A DNA stretch of 64,000 nt from Planctomycetota bacterium (GTDB taxonomy: Bacteria; Planctomycetota; J058), in the NCBI GenBank assembly GCA_023954375.1, contig JAMLIC010000003.1, forward strand, positions 186,001-250,000. Direction: 5' to 3'. The position numbers and the translations under genes are program-made. Positions 24,695 through 38,132 of the stretch are shown piece after piece (positions within the stretch are counted from its first letter, which is position 1; each line of letters begins with the position of its first letter). The notes beneath the pieces are model-generated. The model was not told the DNA's origin. It was given only the letters and a program-made list of their open reading frames with translations, and made no database searches.

Positions 24695-27309
24695 CGGCGC
24701 CCGTCCAGGTCGAGCTGCGCCAGCCGCGCGGCGGCCCACGCGTGCTGCGCCCAGCGGCGCTGGCCGAAGGCCACGCTCGTCGCGTAGCGCGCGCGGGCGG
24801 CGTCGAGGTCCCCCGCGCGCTCGGCGGCGAGCCCGAGCACGCAGTGGACGACGCACAGGCGCGAGACTTGAGGGTCCTTGCCCGGCGCGGCGAGCGCGGC
24901 CGCGAGCAGGCCCCGGTCGTCGACCTCGCCCCGGCCGTGGCGCACGAGCACCCCCACCCAGCCCCGCGCGGGCGCGACTCGCAGGCGCCGCGCGTCGCCC
25001 GTGAGCCAGGCCAGCCACAGGGCGGCCCAGGGCTCCCCGCGCTCGAGACCGGCTGCCCGCGCGAGGTCGTCGAGGCCGCCCGCGCGGTCGCCCAGGAGCA
25101 CCCGCAGCCGGCCGCGCAGGCCGAGCGTCACGTCGCGGCGCGGGTCGAGCGCGAGGGCCTGCGAGCAGTCGTCGAGCGCCTCCTCGAGCGCCCCGCACGA
25201 CGCGCGGAGCCAGGCGCGCGACGCACGCGCCTCGTCGTTGGCCGGCCCGTGCAGCAGGGCCTCGGTGTAACCCTGCAGGGCGAGGGCGTCCTCGCCGGCC
25301 GCCCGTCGCCGGTCGGCGGCCCGCAGCAGCCGGTGCGAGTGCCAACCGCGCGCGTCGTCGAGGTGCACGGCCCAGGTGACCCCACGCTCGGCGAGCATCC
25401 GCTCGACCGCGGCCCGCGACGTCCGCAGGACCGGGTCGTCGGCGAGGGAGGTCGCGAGGTGCAGCCGGCGGAGGGCCGAGTACGCCCAGCGGCCCGTGTG
25501 ATGCCCGCCGCGCAGCAGCAGCAGGACCTCGCAGGCGGCGAGGTTCACGTCGGTCGAGGGATCGCCGGGCCACGCCCGCTCGGCCCGACGCAGGTATGCG
25601 GCGGCCACCTGCACCCGGGCGTGGGTCAGCGCCGGCCGCGCGAGCCCCTCGCCGAGGTAGAGCGCTGCCATGACGTTGTTCGCGACCACGTCCGTCGGGT
25701 CCTGCGCCAGGGCCCGCTCGGCGAGCGCGCGCGCCGGCGCCGCCTGGCGGAGCTCGAGGAGCCGCACGGCCGCGTCGAGCTCGGGAGGCAGGTCTCCCGC
25801 GAAGCGGAGCACGGGCCGCAGCGCCTGGAGGCCGGCGGTGGAGAGGCTACGGTCGTCCTCGAGCGCGTCGAGGAACGTGTCGTCCGAGGCGCGCCGCAGG
25901 TCGGGGCGCTCGAGGAGCAGCTCGTGGAGGTCGTCGCGGATCTCGGCCCGCCGCGGGCCCAGGCGCCGGCCCCAGGCGGCCGCCTCATGGAGGTCGCGGC
26001 GGCGCCGCAGGTGTCCGAAGAGGTCCTGAGCGGCCTCATCGGCGCCCCGCTCGGCCGCCGTGCGGAGCCAGCCCAGGCCCTCGCGCGCCAGGGCCTCGCG
26101 CTCGTCTGGCTCGACCGTCAAGAGCAGGTTGGACCCCGGCCGCCAGTGCGAACGGTCCTCCCAGCCGTCGAGGAGGCGCCCGCCGAGTCGGCGCATGGCC
26201 TCGACGTCATCCGCGTCGGCGGCGCGCCGGAGCCAGGCGACGCACTCGCGCCGCTCGTCGTACGTCGGCGGCGCCCGGAACCCCGAGAACCCTGCGGTGA
26301 CGTCCCCGCCGAGCGCCGCGTCCAGCGCCAGCATGGACGGGACGTGCCCCCGCGCCGCGGCGAGCCGGTCGAGGCGCACCGCCTCTCGGAGCCGCGCTTC
26401 CGGGTGCCTGTACAGCGCGCGGTGATAGATGCCGGTCCCCGCGTGTGGCCATGCGGCCCACGGTGGCGCCACGACCCGGCGCGAGCCGACGAGCGCCGCC
26501 GCGCGCGCCCGGAGCCCCGCGGGCGAGGCCAGCGGGGCCTGCGCCCGCGCTGCGACCACGGCCCAGGGCTGCTCGCGCGCGGCGAACGCCGCGCTCCACG
26601 CGGCCAGCGCGACGACGGCGACGGCGCGGGCCCGCCACCCGCCCGGTCGGCGCGGACGGGGGCGGGGCGCCTGCCCGAGCGCCCGCAGGGCCAGCCGCGC
26701 CAGGAGGTCGCCCAGGGCCAGCGCGAGCGGCAAGGCGACGCCGCGCGCCCCGAGGAGGAGGGCCAGGTCGCCCGGCGTCAGCGCCTGGGCCGGCCCCGGC
26801 CAGGCCAGGAGCGTGAGGGCGCACGCGAGGCCTCCGGCGGCGGCAGCGGCGGCCTGCCCGACGAGGCTCGCGCCGCGCCAGCGCGCCAGGAGGAGGGGGC
26901 CCAGGGCGAGCGCCGCGAACCCGGCGAGCGCGGCGGCGGCGCCCCGCTCGAGCCCGGCGACCGCGCGGCCGGTGGCCGCGGGCACGCTCAGGTCTTGCAG
27001 CCACTCGACCGCGTAGGCCCCGCCGAGCAGGGCGAGCGGCGCCGCGACGACCAGCGCCACGAGGCCCACGACGCGCCCGAAGCGCCAGCCGAGCGCCTCG
27101 CCCAACCCGAGCGCCAGGCCGAGGCCCAGGCCGAAGCCGGCGGCCGCGGCCACGCGCGCGACGGACGGGCTCCACGGACCGAGGCTCGCCGCGAAGGCCT
27201 CCGCCAGCAGGACCTCGGTCACGACCCCGGCGACCAGCGCGGCCGCGACCACCCGGAACGCGCCGGGCGCGCGCGCGCGGACCTCGTCCGTCTCGGCCGC
27301 GACGTCCAC
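24691..27309 (-). CDS. Polytopic membrane protein with Sel1/TPR-like repeats
   Basis: 872 residues. The first 250 hold about six hydrophobic segments. The rest is soluble and built of helical repeats: Sel1-like units (CVAWLRRAADADDVEAMRRLG, GWLRTAAERGADEAAQDLFG) then TPR-like units (ALQGYTEALLHGPANDEARA, ALDDCSQALALDPRRD). It is probably a membrane-anchored scaffold; no enzyme domain is seen. GTG 27309 is chosen because TACGAT (minus, 27321-27316) lies 6 nt upstream, predicting a leaderless mRNA. It is divergent from the metal-efflux genes. Confidence 0.75.
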   Translation of the reverse strand: MDVAAETDEVRARAPGAFRVVAAALVAGVVTEVLLAEAFAASLGPWSPSVARVAAAAGFGLGLGLALGLGEALGWRFGRVVGLVALVVAAPLALLGGAYAVEWLQDLSVPAATGRAVAGLERGAAAALAGFAALALGPLLLARWRGASLVGQAAAAAAGGLACALTLLAWPGPAQALTPGDLALLLGARGVALPLALALGDLLARLALRALGQAPRPRPRRPGGWRARAVAVVALAAWSAAFAAREQPWAVVAARAQAPLASPAGLRARAAALVGSRRVVAPPWAAWPHAGTGIYHRALYRHPEARLREAVRLDRLAAARGHVPSMLALDAALGGDVTAGFSGFRAPPTYDERRECVAWLRRAADADDVEAMRRLGGRLLDGWEDRSHWRPGSNLLLTVEPDEREALAREGLGWLRTAAERGADEAAQDLFGHLRRRRDLHEAAAWGRRLGPRRAEIRDDLHELLLERPDLRRASDDTFLDALEDDRSLSTAGLQALRPVLRFAGDLPPELDAAVRLLELRQAAPARALAERALAQDPTDVVANNVMAALYLGEGLARPALTHARVQVAAAYLRRAERAWPGDPSTDVNLAACEVLLLLRGGHHTGRWAYSALRRLHLATSLADDPVLRTSRAAVERMLAERGVTWAVHLDDARGWHSHRLLRAADRRRAAGEDALALQGYTEALLHGPANDEARASRAWLRASCGALEEALDDCSQALALDPRRDVTLGLRGRLRVLLGDRAGGLDDLARAAGLERGEPWAALWLAWLTGDARRLRVAPARGWVGVLVRHGRGEVDDRGLLAAALAAPGKDPQVSRLCVVHCVLGLAAERAGDLDAARARYATSVAFGQRRWAQHAWAAARLAQLDLDGRR

Positions 27310-27315
27310 GCGAGG

Positions 27316-27398
27316 ATCGTAGCCTCGCCCCCGGCGACCTGCCGCGGCGCGCCCGCAACGCCCGGCGTCTCCACGGCCTGCGCGCCGGCTGCTACCCT
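27316..27398. promoter_or_regulatory. Divergent promoter pair
   Basis: TACGAT on the minus strand (27321-27316) lies 6 nt from GTG 27309; TACCCT on the plus strand (27393-27398) lies 8 nt from GTG 27407. Neither gene has a ribosome site. Confidence 0.5.
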
Positions 27399-27406
27399 GC
27401 CTGCGC

Positions 27407-28921
27407 GTGACGAAGAACGCCTGGCTCGCCTGCGCGCTGGTCCTGCTGCTGGGCGGGATGAGCTACCGCGCCGTCGTCCTCTCGCGGCGCGGGGCCGCGC
27501 CCCCGGCGCACGCGCCGGGCGTGGCTCCGGGCGAGTGGTGCGACGAGCACGGTGTGGCCGAGGCCGACTGCTTCGTGTGCTCGCCCGCCCTCGTGCAGGC
27601 GCGCGGCGCGTGCGGCGCGCACGGGGTGCCGGCGGCCATGTGCACGCGCTGCCGGCCGGACCTGGCCGCGGTCTTCCAGGCGGTCGGCGACTGGTGCCGC
27701 GAGCACGCCCTGCCGGAGTCGCAGTGCACGGCCTGCCGGCCGACGCGGGCGCCGCCGGCGCCGGAGCGCTCGCTCACGGTCGTCCACGACCCGACCGGCG
27801 CCGACCGGAGCGCCCGGCCGCCGAGCCCGGCCTGCCTCACGCACACGCTGCGCGTGCGCCTGAAGACCCCCGAGGTCGCGCGCGAGGTGGGCCTCGAGGT
27901 GGTCGCCGCCGAGCGGCGCCCGTTCCGCGAGGTGCTCACGTGCAACGCGCGCGTCGCGTGGGACGCCGACCGCTTCGCCCACGTGGCCGCGCGCGCGCCG
28001 GGCGTGATCGTGTCGGTCGCGGCGGACCTCGGCCGCCGCGTGGCCGCGGGCGACGTCCTGCTCACGCTCGACTCGGCCGCCGTCGGCGAGGCCGAGTCGG
28101 CCCTCGCCGAGGCGAGCGCGCTGGCCGCGCTGTGGGCGCGGAACCACGCGCGCGAGGTCGGCCTGGCCGAGCGGGGCGTCGGCACGCAGCGCGCGGTGGT
28201 CGACGCCGAGACGCGCCTGACCGAGGCGCAGGTGGCGCTCGTGCGCGCGCGGCAGCGCCTGCAGAACCTCGGCCTCGAGGCGGCGCGCCTCGAGGCGCTC
28301 GCGGCGGGCGCGGCGCCCGGGCCGCTCCTGACCGTTCGGGCGCCCTTCGCCGGCGAGGTCGTCGAGCGCCACGCCGTCGTGGGCGAGGTCGTGCAGGCGG
28401 GCGAGGCGCTGCTCGTCGTCGCCGACCCCTCGCGCATGTGGGCCCTGATCGACGTGCCCGAGGAGGAGCACCCGCGCGTGCGGCCGGGCCAGGCGGTCGT
28501 TGTCACCGTCGAGGCCCCCCGGGGGCTCGCGGTCGCGGGCAAGCTCGACTGGGTCAGCCCGGCGGTCGACGCGCGCACGCGCACCGTGCCGGCGCGCGCG
28601 GTCCTCGAGAACCAGGACGGCCGCCTCCGCGCCAACCTGTTCGGCAAGGCCCGGATCACGCTCCACCAGGAGGACGACGTCGTCCTGGTCCCGCGCGAGG
28701 CCGTGCAGTGGGAGGGGTGCTGCAACGTCGTCTTCGTGCGCCAGAGCGACACCGTCTACGAGCCGCGCAAGGTGACCCTCGGCTGCGCGACGCCGGGGGC
28801 GTACGAGGTGCTGGACGGCCTCGAGGCCGGCGAGCCGGTGGTGACGACGGGGAGCTTCCTGCTGAAGACGGAGATCCTGAAGGGGAGCATCGGGGCGGGG
28901 TGCTGCGAGGGCGAGGAGTAG
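27407..28921 (+). CDS. CusB/CzcB-type periplasmic adaptor with Cys/His-rich N-terminus
   Basis: 504 residues. A short membrane anchor (about 5-27) precedes three exact C-x2-H-x6-C-x2-C motifs (C45-H48-C55-C58, C69-H72-C79-C82, C97-H100-C107-C110). A membrane-fusion adaptor follows: lipoyl-like halves (GVIVSVAADLGRRVAAGDVLL, FAGEVVERHAVVGEVVQAGE), a helical hairpin between them, and beta-barrel and membrane-proximal domains. The end has Cys-Cys pairs (WEGCCNVVF, GAGCCEGEE). It links an RND pump to an outer-membrane channel and, with the Cys/His sites, could capture Cu+, Zn2+ or a similar metal. The next gene is the pump, 28 bp downstream. Confidence 0.88.
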   Translation: MTKNAWLACALVLLLGGMSYRAVVLSRRGAAPPAHAPGVAPGEWCDEHGVAEADCFVCSPALVQARGACGAHGVPAAMCTRCRPDLAAVFQAVGDWCREHALPESQCTACRPTRAPPAPERSLTVVHDPTGADRSARPPSPACLTHTLRVRLKTPEVAREVGLEVVAAERRPFREVLTCNARVAWDADRFAHVAARAPGVIVSVAADLGRRVAAGDVLLTLDSAAVGEAESALAEASALAALWARNHAREVGLAERGVGTQRAVVDAETRLTEAQVALVRARQRLQNLGLEAARLEALAAGAAPGPLLTVRAPFAGEVVERHAVVGEVVQAGEALLVVADPSRMWALIDVPEEEHPRVRPGQAVVVTVEAPRGLAVAGKLDWVSPAVDARTRTVPARAVLENQDGRLRANLFGKARITLHQEDDVVLVPREAVQWEGCCNVVFVRQSDTVYEPRKVTLGCATPGAYEVLDGLEAGEPVVTTGSFLLKTEILKGSIGAGCCEGEE

Positions 28922-28949
28922 TGAGCGCCTCCCCGCTCCTGGACGCCCC

Positions 28950-32046
<3,097 letters not shown>

Positions 32047-32054
<8 letters not shown>

Positions 32055-34965
32055 CGGCCGGCGGCGTGGACGAGCGAGACGTGCGCCCGAGCGCGAAGGC
32101 GGCGATCGCCAGCACGAGGCCGCCGAGCAGCACGCCCGGCACCGAGAGCGGAGAGGGCGCGCCTTCGACCGGCGTCCCGGCCGGCGCGGGCTCCCGCGGC
32201 TCCTTCCGCGCCGCCTCGAGCTCGCGCCGGAGCGCGTCGAGGTCGCGCCGGAGCGCGTCGAGGTCACCGCCGCCGCCCGCGTCCTGCCGCTCGGCGCGGA
32301 GGGCGTCGAGCGCCTCACGGACGTGCGCCAGCTCGGCCGTGAGCGAGGTCACGCGCTGCCCGCCCTCCAGGCGCACGACGTCGAGCTCGTGCCGCAGCGC
32401 CTGGAGCGCCGCCGCCGCGCCGGGCTCACCCGCCGCCTGCTGCTGCAGCGCCTGCTGCCGCCGCTCCGCGGCGGCGCGCGCCTCGATGGCCTCCCACGCG
32501 GCCGTGACCTCCGCCATGGGGCCCTGGACGACCGCGACGACCGCGGTCGACGCCTGTTGCTGCCTGGCGTCGCGAGCGGCGACGCGGGCCTCGACGAACA
32601 CGAGGAACGAGTCGTCATCGAGCCCGAGGAGCTTGCAATACGGGCGGACGCGGTCGTCCTGCCAGCCCGGGGGCCCCTTGATCGAGCTCAAGAAGTGCCG
32701 CCACGCGGCCCCGGGATCGACCGTCACGGCGCCGTTCGCGGCATCGACGGTCACGCCGGGGACGGCCCCCTCGAGCGAGAAGCGCACCTCGGCCGCGCCA
32801 CCCCCCGCGGCGACCGGGAGCGTGGCCGGCGGATCCGTATGGCGGAGCGTCGGCGGCCGCTCGAACGCGGGCTCCAGCTCGAGCGGCCGAGGGACCGCGC
32901 CGAGCCGCTCCACCGGCAACGACAGCACGTGGACCCGGTCTCCCACCGCGATCACGACGCGGTCCCCGGCGGCCGCGATCGGAGGGGTCCAGTCGCTGTG
33001 GACCGGGTTGTACCTCCCGCTCACGCGGCTGACGGGGAGCTCGAGCACGACCCTGTCCTCGATCAGGTCGCGGACCTCGAGCATCACGTGGAGGCGCTGG
33101 TCCTTCGCCACGCTCCTGGCCGTGAAGGCCACGGGCAGCGAGGGGTGCCGCGGGGCGTAGTAGGGGCGGCCCCCCTCGCGGCCGGGGTGCGACGGCGCCG
33201 GCGGCGCGGTGAGCGCGGCGGCGTGGAGGAGGTGCCTGGAGAGCCCACGCAGCTCGCCGTCGGCCCGGACGTACGCGCCCCCGAGCAGCAGCCCGCCGCT
33301 GAGCGTCCTCGCCAACCCGGGGCTGCTCGAGCCCCCTGGAGCCGGGACGCGCCACACCTCCGCGAGCGTGCCGGCGTCGAGCGCCACGGCGGCCCCTTCG
33401 CGCGACGGGTCGAGGAGCCCGACCACCCTGCGCCCCAGGACGGCGGCGTCGACGACGCCCGGGTGGAACGACTGGCCCTGGTCGGCGAGGTCCGACGCGC
33501 TCAGGCGGCGCGCGATGTCGGGGCCGCGCAGGAAGACGAAGACGGTCTCTTCGGTGAGCGCGAGCGCGCTCGCGTCGCGCTCGAGCTCGAGCTCGCCACC
33601 CAGCGTCGCCCGGCCGAGGTCGACGACGGCGAGCCGGGGCGCGCGCTCCCGGCTCCTCGAGGCCCAAGTCGCCGCCGTCGACACGAGCGCGCGCTGGCCC
33701 GCGGCATCGACCACGATCCGGCCGACCTGGAAGCTCACCCGGACCGACGGGAGGCGGACGTGGACGAACACGCCGGCCTCGTGCTGCTCCGCGCCGCGTC
33801 GGCCCGCGACGCGAAGTTGGTGCAGCCCGACGTGCTCCGGCGAAGGCGTCCAGGTCAGGCCCTCGCCCGTCAGCGAGACCCCCGAGGGCGGGTCGACGAG
33901 CGTCAGCTCGGCAGCCGCCTCGCCCGCGCTCGACGCGACTTGGACGGAGATCCGCTCGCCTGGCCGCGCGACCACGACTTGAGGGGTGACCGTGAGCGTC
34001 AACGGGGTCGAGACCTGCACGTGGGCGAGGCTCACGACGCGGGCGCCCCGTTCATGGGTCAACAGCGCGCGCTCGCGCACGGCGTCGACCTGAGCGCGGA
34101 TCCCGTGATCCGAGAAGAGGGCGTCCGGAATCGTGGCGATCTCCTCGTCGGAGCTGGCGCGGCGGAGCTGGAGCGAGTGTCCCCGCGCGCACAGGCTCAG
34201 GTCACGACGCGGATGGAAGGCCAGGAACCCGGCGGTGGCATGGCCGCTCGGGGACCCGAGGTCCGCCGCGAGCACGCGCCCGCAGGTGACCCACTCGCCG
34301 CTCCGCGGATCGCGGTCGATCGGCCCCGGCCGCAGCGCCATGTCGTCGAAGGACCGGATCAGGCACGCCCCCTCGTCGTCCCCCTCCAGGCTGAACAGGT
34401 GCGCGCGGTAGGTGTCCGTCACGAGGAGCAGCCGCCCGTCGGGCGAGAGGCTCGCGCCCCTGAAGTCCCTCGCCCCGAGCTCGATCGACGCGACCGCCGC
34501 CGCGGCGCCGGCGACGACGTCCACCCTCACGAGCTTGACGTCGCCGCGGTCCGTCCCCGTGAGCAGCCAGATCCACGGCTCCGGTCGAGCCGCGGCGATG
34601 AGGAGGGGCGAGATCAGCGGCGCGCCGAGCTGGAGCTCGAACGTCCGCTCGCCCGTCGCGATGTCGAAGCCGAGCACCGAGGGCTCGCTGAGATGTCCGA
34701 CGACCAGGCGACCGCCCTTGAAGGTGAAGTCCGTCCCCCACCGCAGCAGCCTGCACCCGAACGACCGGCGCTCCGCGCCGGTCTCCGGGTCGAACTCCAC
34801 CACCCGCCCCGTGGCCGGCAGCGCGCCGTAGATCCCGCCGGTCGCCTCGTCGATCGCCCAGGCGGTGAACTTCCGCTCGCCGGTGGCCAGCGGCACCACG
34901 TCCGCCGCGCCCGCGCTCGCGGGCGCGACGAGGGCGAGGAGGAGTAGTGCGCTCGACGTCCGCAT
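32047..34965 (-). CDS. Exported beta-propeller protein with C-terminal coiled coil and membrane anchor
   Basis: 972 residues. A signal peptide (MRTSSALLLLALVAPASAGA) is followed by WD40/quinoprotein-like propeller blades (for example TDFTFKGGRLVVGHLSEPSVLGFDIATG), an Ig-like segment (PSGVSLTGEGLTWTPSPEHVG), further propeller-like repeats, a glutamine/alanine-rich coiled coil (about 845-925) and a C-terminal membrane helix (LGGLVLAIAAFALG). It is thus an anchored cell-surface or periplasmic protein of unknown role. ATG 34965 is preceded by GGGGGAGGA. It converges on the RND pump gene with an 8-bp overlap. Confidence 0.7.
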
Positions 34966-35077
34966 CCGCGTCCTCCCCCGGATGAACCGGACCAAGGTGC
35001 TCACATGTTGGCAACACGCCGCACGTCGAACCAGCCGGCGTGGGATCGGGGAGCCCCGCCGCTCCCCGCGCGGTTGC

Positions 35078-35083
35078 TACGAT
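35078..35083 (+). promoter_or_regulatory. Predicted -10 of the transglutaminase gene
   Basis: TACGAT with a GGAGG ribosome site at 35092-35096 and ATG at 35101: a leadered transcript. Confidence 0.5.
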
Positions 35084-35100
35084 CCTCCCCCGGAGGCGTC

Positions 35101-36996
35101 ATGACCCGCTGCCTGTCCGCGCTCGCGCTCGCGGCGCTGCTCCTCGCGCCGGCGCGCGCCGACACGCCGGCGGTCGCGACCGAGCGGCACTACGAGATCC
35201 TCCGCAACGGTCAGAAGGTCGGCTACTGCTCGGTGACCTGGGCGCCGTCGACCTGGCAGGGGAAGCGGACGGTGCACGACACGACGACGATCGTGCGCCG
35301 CTCGGTGCGCAACATGATGGGCGTCAAGGACACGTTCTCCACGACGACCACGATCGACCTCGAGCGCGACGAGGACGGGACGCTCTGGTGGCAGCGGATC
35401 CGCGTCGACGAGGGGGCGCGCGTGCTCGTCGAGGAGGCGACCTGGACCGGCGCCGGCTACGAGCACGTGAGCACGGTCGACGGCGTCGAGCACAAGCGCG
35501 TGTCGATCGCGCTCGACGCGCCCGTCATGGCCGACTCGGAGGCGTTCATCGGCCCGCGCGTGCGCCGGGGCGAGGTGAAGCCGGGCGACGCGCTCGAGCT
35601 GCGCGAGCTCGACGTGCGCGCGCAGGGGGCGCACGTGACGCGGCTCGTGGTCCTGCCGCCCGAGGAGGTCGAGGGCGAGGCGGGCAAGGTGCGCTGCACG
35701 CCGGTGCGCCAGGAGGACCCGGGCTCGGGGTCGGAGCTCGTCCTGTGGATCGACGCGGACGGCGCGTTCGTCCAGCTCCGCGACGACCAGGGCAACCACT
35801 ACCGCCGCGCGACCCGCGCCGCAGCGGAGGAGATGCCGGTCAAGCCGGCCGAGTACCCGGTCACGACCCCGTCCACGCCCACGGTCGAGCGGATCTTCAC
35901 GGCCGCGAGGGTGACGGTCGACGTCCACCTCCAGGGCGACCCGCACCGGAAGCTCCCGGACCTCCCCGCCTCCCCCTGGTCGCGCGCCGGCGAGGCGCGC
36001 GGGAGCGACGAGGCGGGCTGGGTGATCCCGGTCGAGCTCTCGGCCTACGACGACCTCGCCGCGAAGGCCACGTTCGACGACGTGGACCGCGCCGCGTTCG
36101 CCCGCGACCTCGAGCCCACCGTCCTCATGCCCTGCGACCACCCCGACCTGGTGCGCACGGCGAAGCAGGTCGTCGGCGACGCCGTGACCCTGCGCGAGGC
36201 GGCCCACCGGCTCGTGCGCTGGGTCTACACGCGGCTGCAGAAGCAGAGCCCCGACGTCGCCGACGCCACCGCGCTCGAGATCCTGCGCGACATGCAGGGC
36301 GACTGCTCGGAGCACTGCGTCCTGTTCGTGGCCCTCTGCAGGGCGGCCGGGATCCCGGCGCGCCGCTGCAGCGGCTACGTGTGCCTCGGCACGCAGTGGG
36401 GCGCCCACGCCTGGGCCGAGATCTGGGTGGGGGCGTGGGTGAGCGCCGACCCGACCACGGGCGAGATCGGCGGCGGCGCGCGCTACCTGTTCTTCGGCTA
36501 CCAGGACCGCCCCGACAGCTACCCGGGCGTCGTCTCGTCGCGGATCACGGGGCGGATCCGCCTGGTCACGACGTCGCTCACGGCGCCCGAGGCGGAGGGC
36601 GGCGCCACCTACGACCTGACCGACCCGAAGGCCCACCGCGTCGCCGACGCCGCGGCCGGCCGCTACGTCAACGCCCTCGCCGGGATCGTCGCCCACGAGG
36701 TGCCCGACGGGTGGACCGTCCGCCACTCCGGCGCCGCCGGCCTGCTGCTCCAGGGCCCCGGGCTCTACTGCTCGCTCTCGGTCATGGCCGACCAGGGCGC
36801 CGACCTCGCCATGTGGGGCGGCGGCAACGGCAGCTTCTGCGGCGTCCCGGCGCGGGTCAGCGCCTACGGGAAGCGCCGCTCGATCATCGTCCACAGCCGC
36901 CGCCGGATCGTGCAGGTCTCGGTCGCCGAGGCCACGGACGAGGCCTACGAGGCGCTGCAGCGGGTCCTCGCGCCCACGTTCGGCGGCGCGCCGTGA
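35101..36996 (+). CDS. Exported transglutaminase-like cysteine peptidase/acyltransferase
   Basis: 631 residues. Signal peptide (CLSALALAALLLAPARA), a beta-rich N-terminal half, then a transglutaminase core with the complete triad C402 (GDCSEHCVLF), H436 (GAHAWAEIW) and D450 (SADPTTGE). Such bacterial proteins cleave or cross-link peptide bonds in the envelope; the substrate is unknown. The last 130 residues are a separate alpha/beta segment. The GST gene starts within its stop codon (GTGA), so the two form an operon. Confidence 0.85.
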   Translation: MTRCLSALALAALLLAPARADTPAVATERHYEILRNGQKVGYCSVTWAPSTWQGKRTVHDTTTIVRRSVRNMMGVKDTFSTTTTIDLERDEDGTLWWQRIRVDEGARVLVEEATWTGAGYEHVSTVDGVEHKRVSIALDAPVMADSEAFIGPRVRRGEVKPGDALELRELDVRAQGAHVTRLVVLPPEEVEGEAGKVRCTPVRQEDPGSGSELVLWIDADGAFVQLRDDQGNHYRRATRAAAEEMPVKPAEYPVTTPSTPTVERIFTAARVTVDVHLQGDPHRKLPDLPASPWSRAGEARGSDEAGWVIPVELSAYDDLAAKATFDDVDRAAFARDLEPTVLMPCDHPDLVRTAKQVVGDAVTLREAAHRLVRWVYTRLQKQSPDVADATALEILRDMQGDCSEHCVLFVALCRAAGIPARRCSGYVCLGTQWGAHAWAEIWVGAWVSADPTTGEIGGGARYLFFGYQDRPDSYPGVVSSRITGRIRLVTTSLTAPEAEGGATYDLTDPKAHRVADAAAGRYVNALAGIVAHEVPDGWTVRHSGAAGLLLQGPGLYCSLSVMADQGADLAMWGGGNGSFCGVPARVSAYGKRRSIIVHSRRRIVQVSVAEATDEAYEALQRVLAPTFGGAP

Positions 36997-37748
36997 ACCG
37001 CCTGGTCACGATCGCGGTCTCGCACTTCTGCGAGAAGGCCCGCTGGGCGCTCGACCGCGCCGGCCTCCCCTACGTCGAGGAGGCGCAGGCCCCGCTGCTC
37101 CACTGGGCGGCGGCGTGGCGCGCCGGCGGCGGCCGCACGGTGCCCGTCCTCGTCACCGACGACGGGGTCTCGCTCGCCGACTCGACGGACATCCTCAGGT
37201 GGGTCGACGCGCGCGCGGGCGGGGGCCTCTACCCGGCCGATCCGGCGGCGCGGCGGGAGGTCGACGACCTCGAGGACCTGTTCGACGAGACGCTCGGCCC
37301 CCACGTGCGGCGCTGGGTCTACGCGTTCGTGCTCGACGACCCGGCCCTCACGCGGCGCCTGCTCACCGTGAACGTCCCCGGCCCGGCGCGCCTCGCCTAC
37401 CGCCTGACCCGGCCGGCGATCACGGCGGCCATGCGGAAGGGGATGAACATCACCGCCGCCTCGGCCGAGCGGTCGAGGGTCAAGGTCGAGGCGGTCTTCG
37501 ACCGCGTCGACGCGCTCCTCGCCGACGGCCGGCCGTTCCTCGCCGGCGACCGCTTCACCGCGGCCGACCTGACCTTCGCCGCCCTGGCCGCGCCGGCCAC
37601 GGGCGTCGACGGCTACGGCCCGCCTGGCCTCCCCGGCCCCGAGGCCCTGCCCGCGGCGCTGCGCGAGGCGATCGCGCCCCTGCAGGGGCGCCCCGCCGGG
37701 GCCCACGTCGCGCGCCTCTACCGCGACGAGCGGCGCCGCCGGGCCTGA
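36993..37748 (+). CDS. Glutathione S-transferase family protein
   Basis: 251 residues. An N-terminal thioredoxin-like domain (about 1-75: IAVSHFCEKARWALDRAGLPY, RTVPVLVTDDGVSLADSTDIL) with a Ser/Cys pair near 9-13 at the catalytic position, then an all-helical domain (GDRFTAADLTFAALAAP). The function is probably thiol conjugation or thiol-disulfide chemistry. It is coupled to the transglutaminase gene by a 4-bp overlap. A GGCGCGCC-rich inverted repeat at 37758-37781 may end the transcript. Confidence 0.85.
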   Translation: MNRLVTIAVSHFCEKARWALDRAGLPYVEEAQAPLLHWAAAWRAGGGRTVPVLVTDDGVSLADSTDILRWVDARAGGGLYPADPAARREVDDLEDLFDETLGPHVRRWVYAFVLDDPALTRRLLTVNVPGPARLAYRLTRPAITAAMRKGMNITAASAERSRVKVEAVFDRVDALLADGRPFLAGDRFTAADLTFAALAAPATGVDGYGPPGLPGPEALPAALREAIAPLQGRPAGAHVARLYRDERRRRA

Positions 37749-37949
37749 CCGCCCAGCGGCGCGCCAGGATCCGCGGCGCGCCGGCGCCACGCCCCGCTTG
37801 CGCACCACGTTCTCGGCGAGATGCGGGAAGGGCGGCCCGACCCCCTCGCATCCCCCGGCAGGGTCAGCCGCAGCCCGGGCACGGCGCGTGATGCGTGCCC
37901 ACTGGAACGGGGGCCGCGACGCGACGCGTCACGCCGGAGGGAGTGGGCC

Positions 37950-38132
37950 ATGAGCGAGCGCACGAGGCGCCAGGAGTCGGGGCGCAGCGAGGTGATCCGC
38001 CACGACGGCGGCGCCTGCGTCGTGGCGACGGAGCGGGTCGACGCCGACGGCGTGGCCTGGATCAGCTTCAGTCGCTACGACGACCCGGGCGTGGAGAGCG
38101 AGGAGGCGCGGCGGCTGCCGTCGTCGTCGTAG
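37950..38132 (+). CDS. Small hypothetical protein, 60 residues
   Basis: Starts at ATG 37950 with GGAGGGAG 8 nt upstream. The sequence is hydrophilic (SEVIRHDGGACVVATERVDA, ISFSRYDDPG) and unlike a shadow frame, but it has no recognised domain. Its last 65 bp overlap the convergent HEAT-repeat gene. About 200 bp before it hold no gene. Confidence 0.45.
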   Translation: MSERTRRQESGRSEVIRHDGGACVVATERVDADGVAWISFSRYDDPGVESEEARRLPSSS

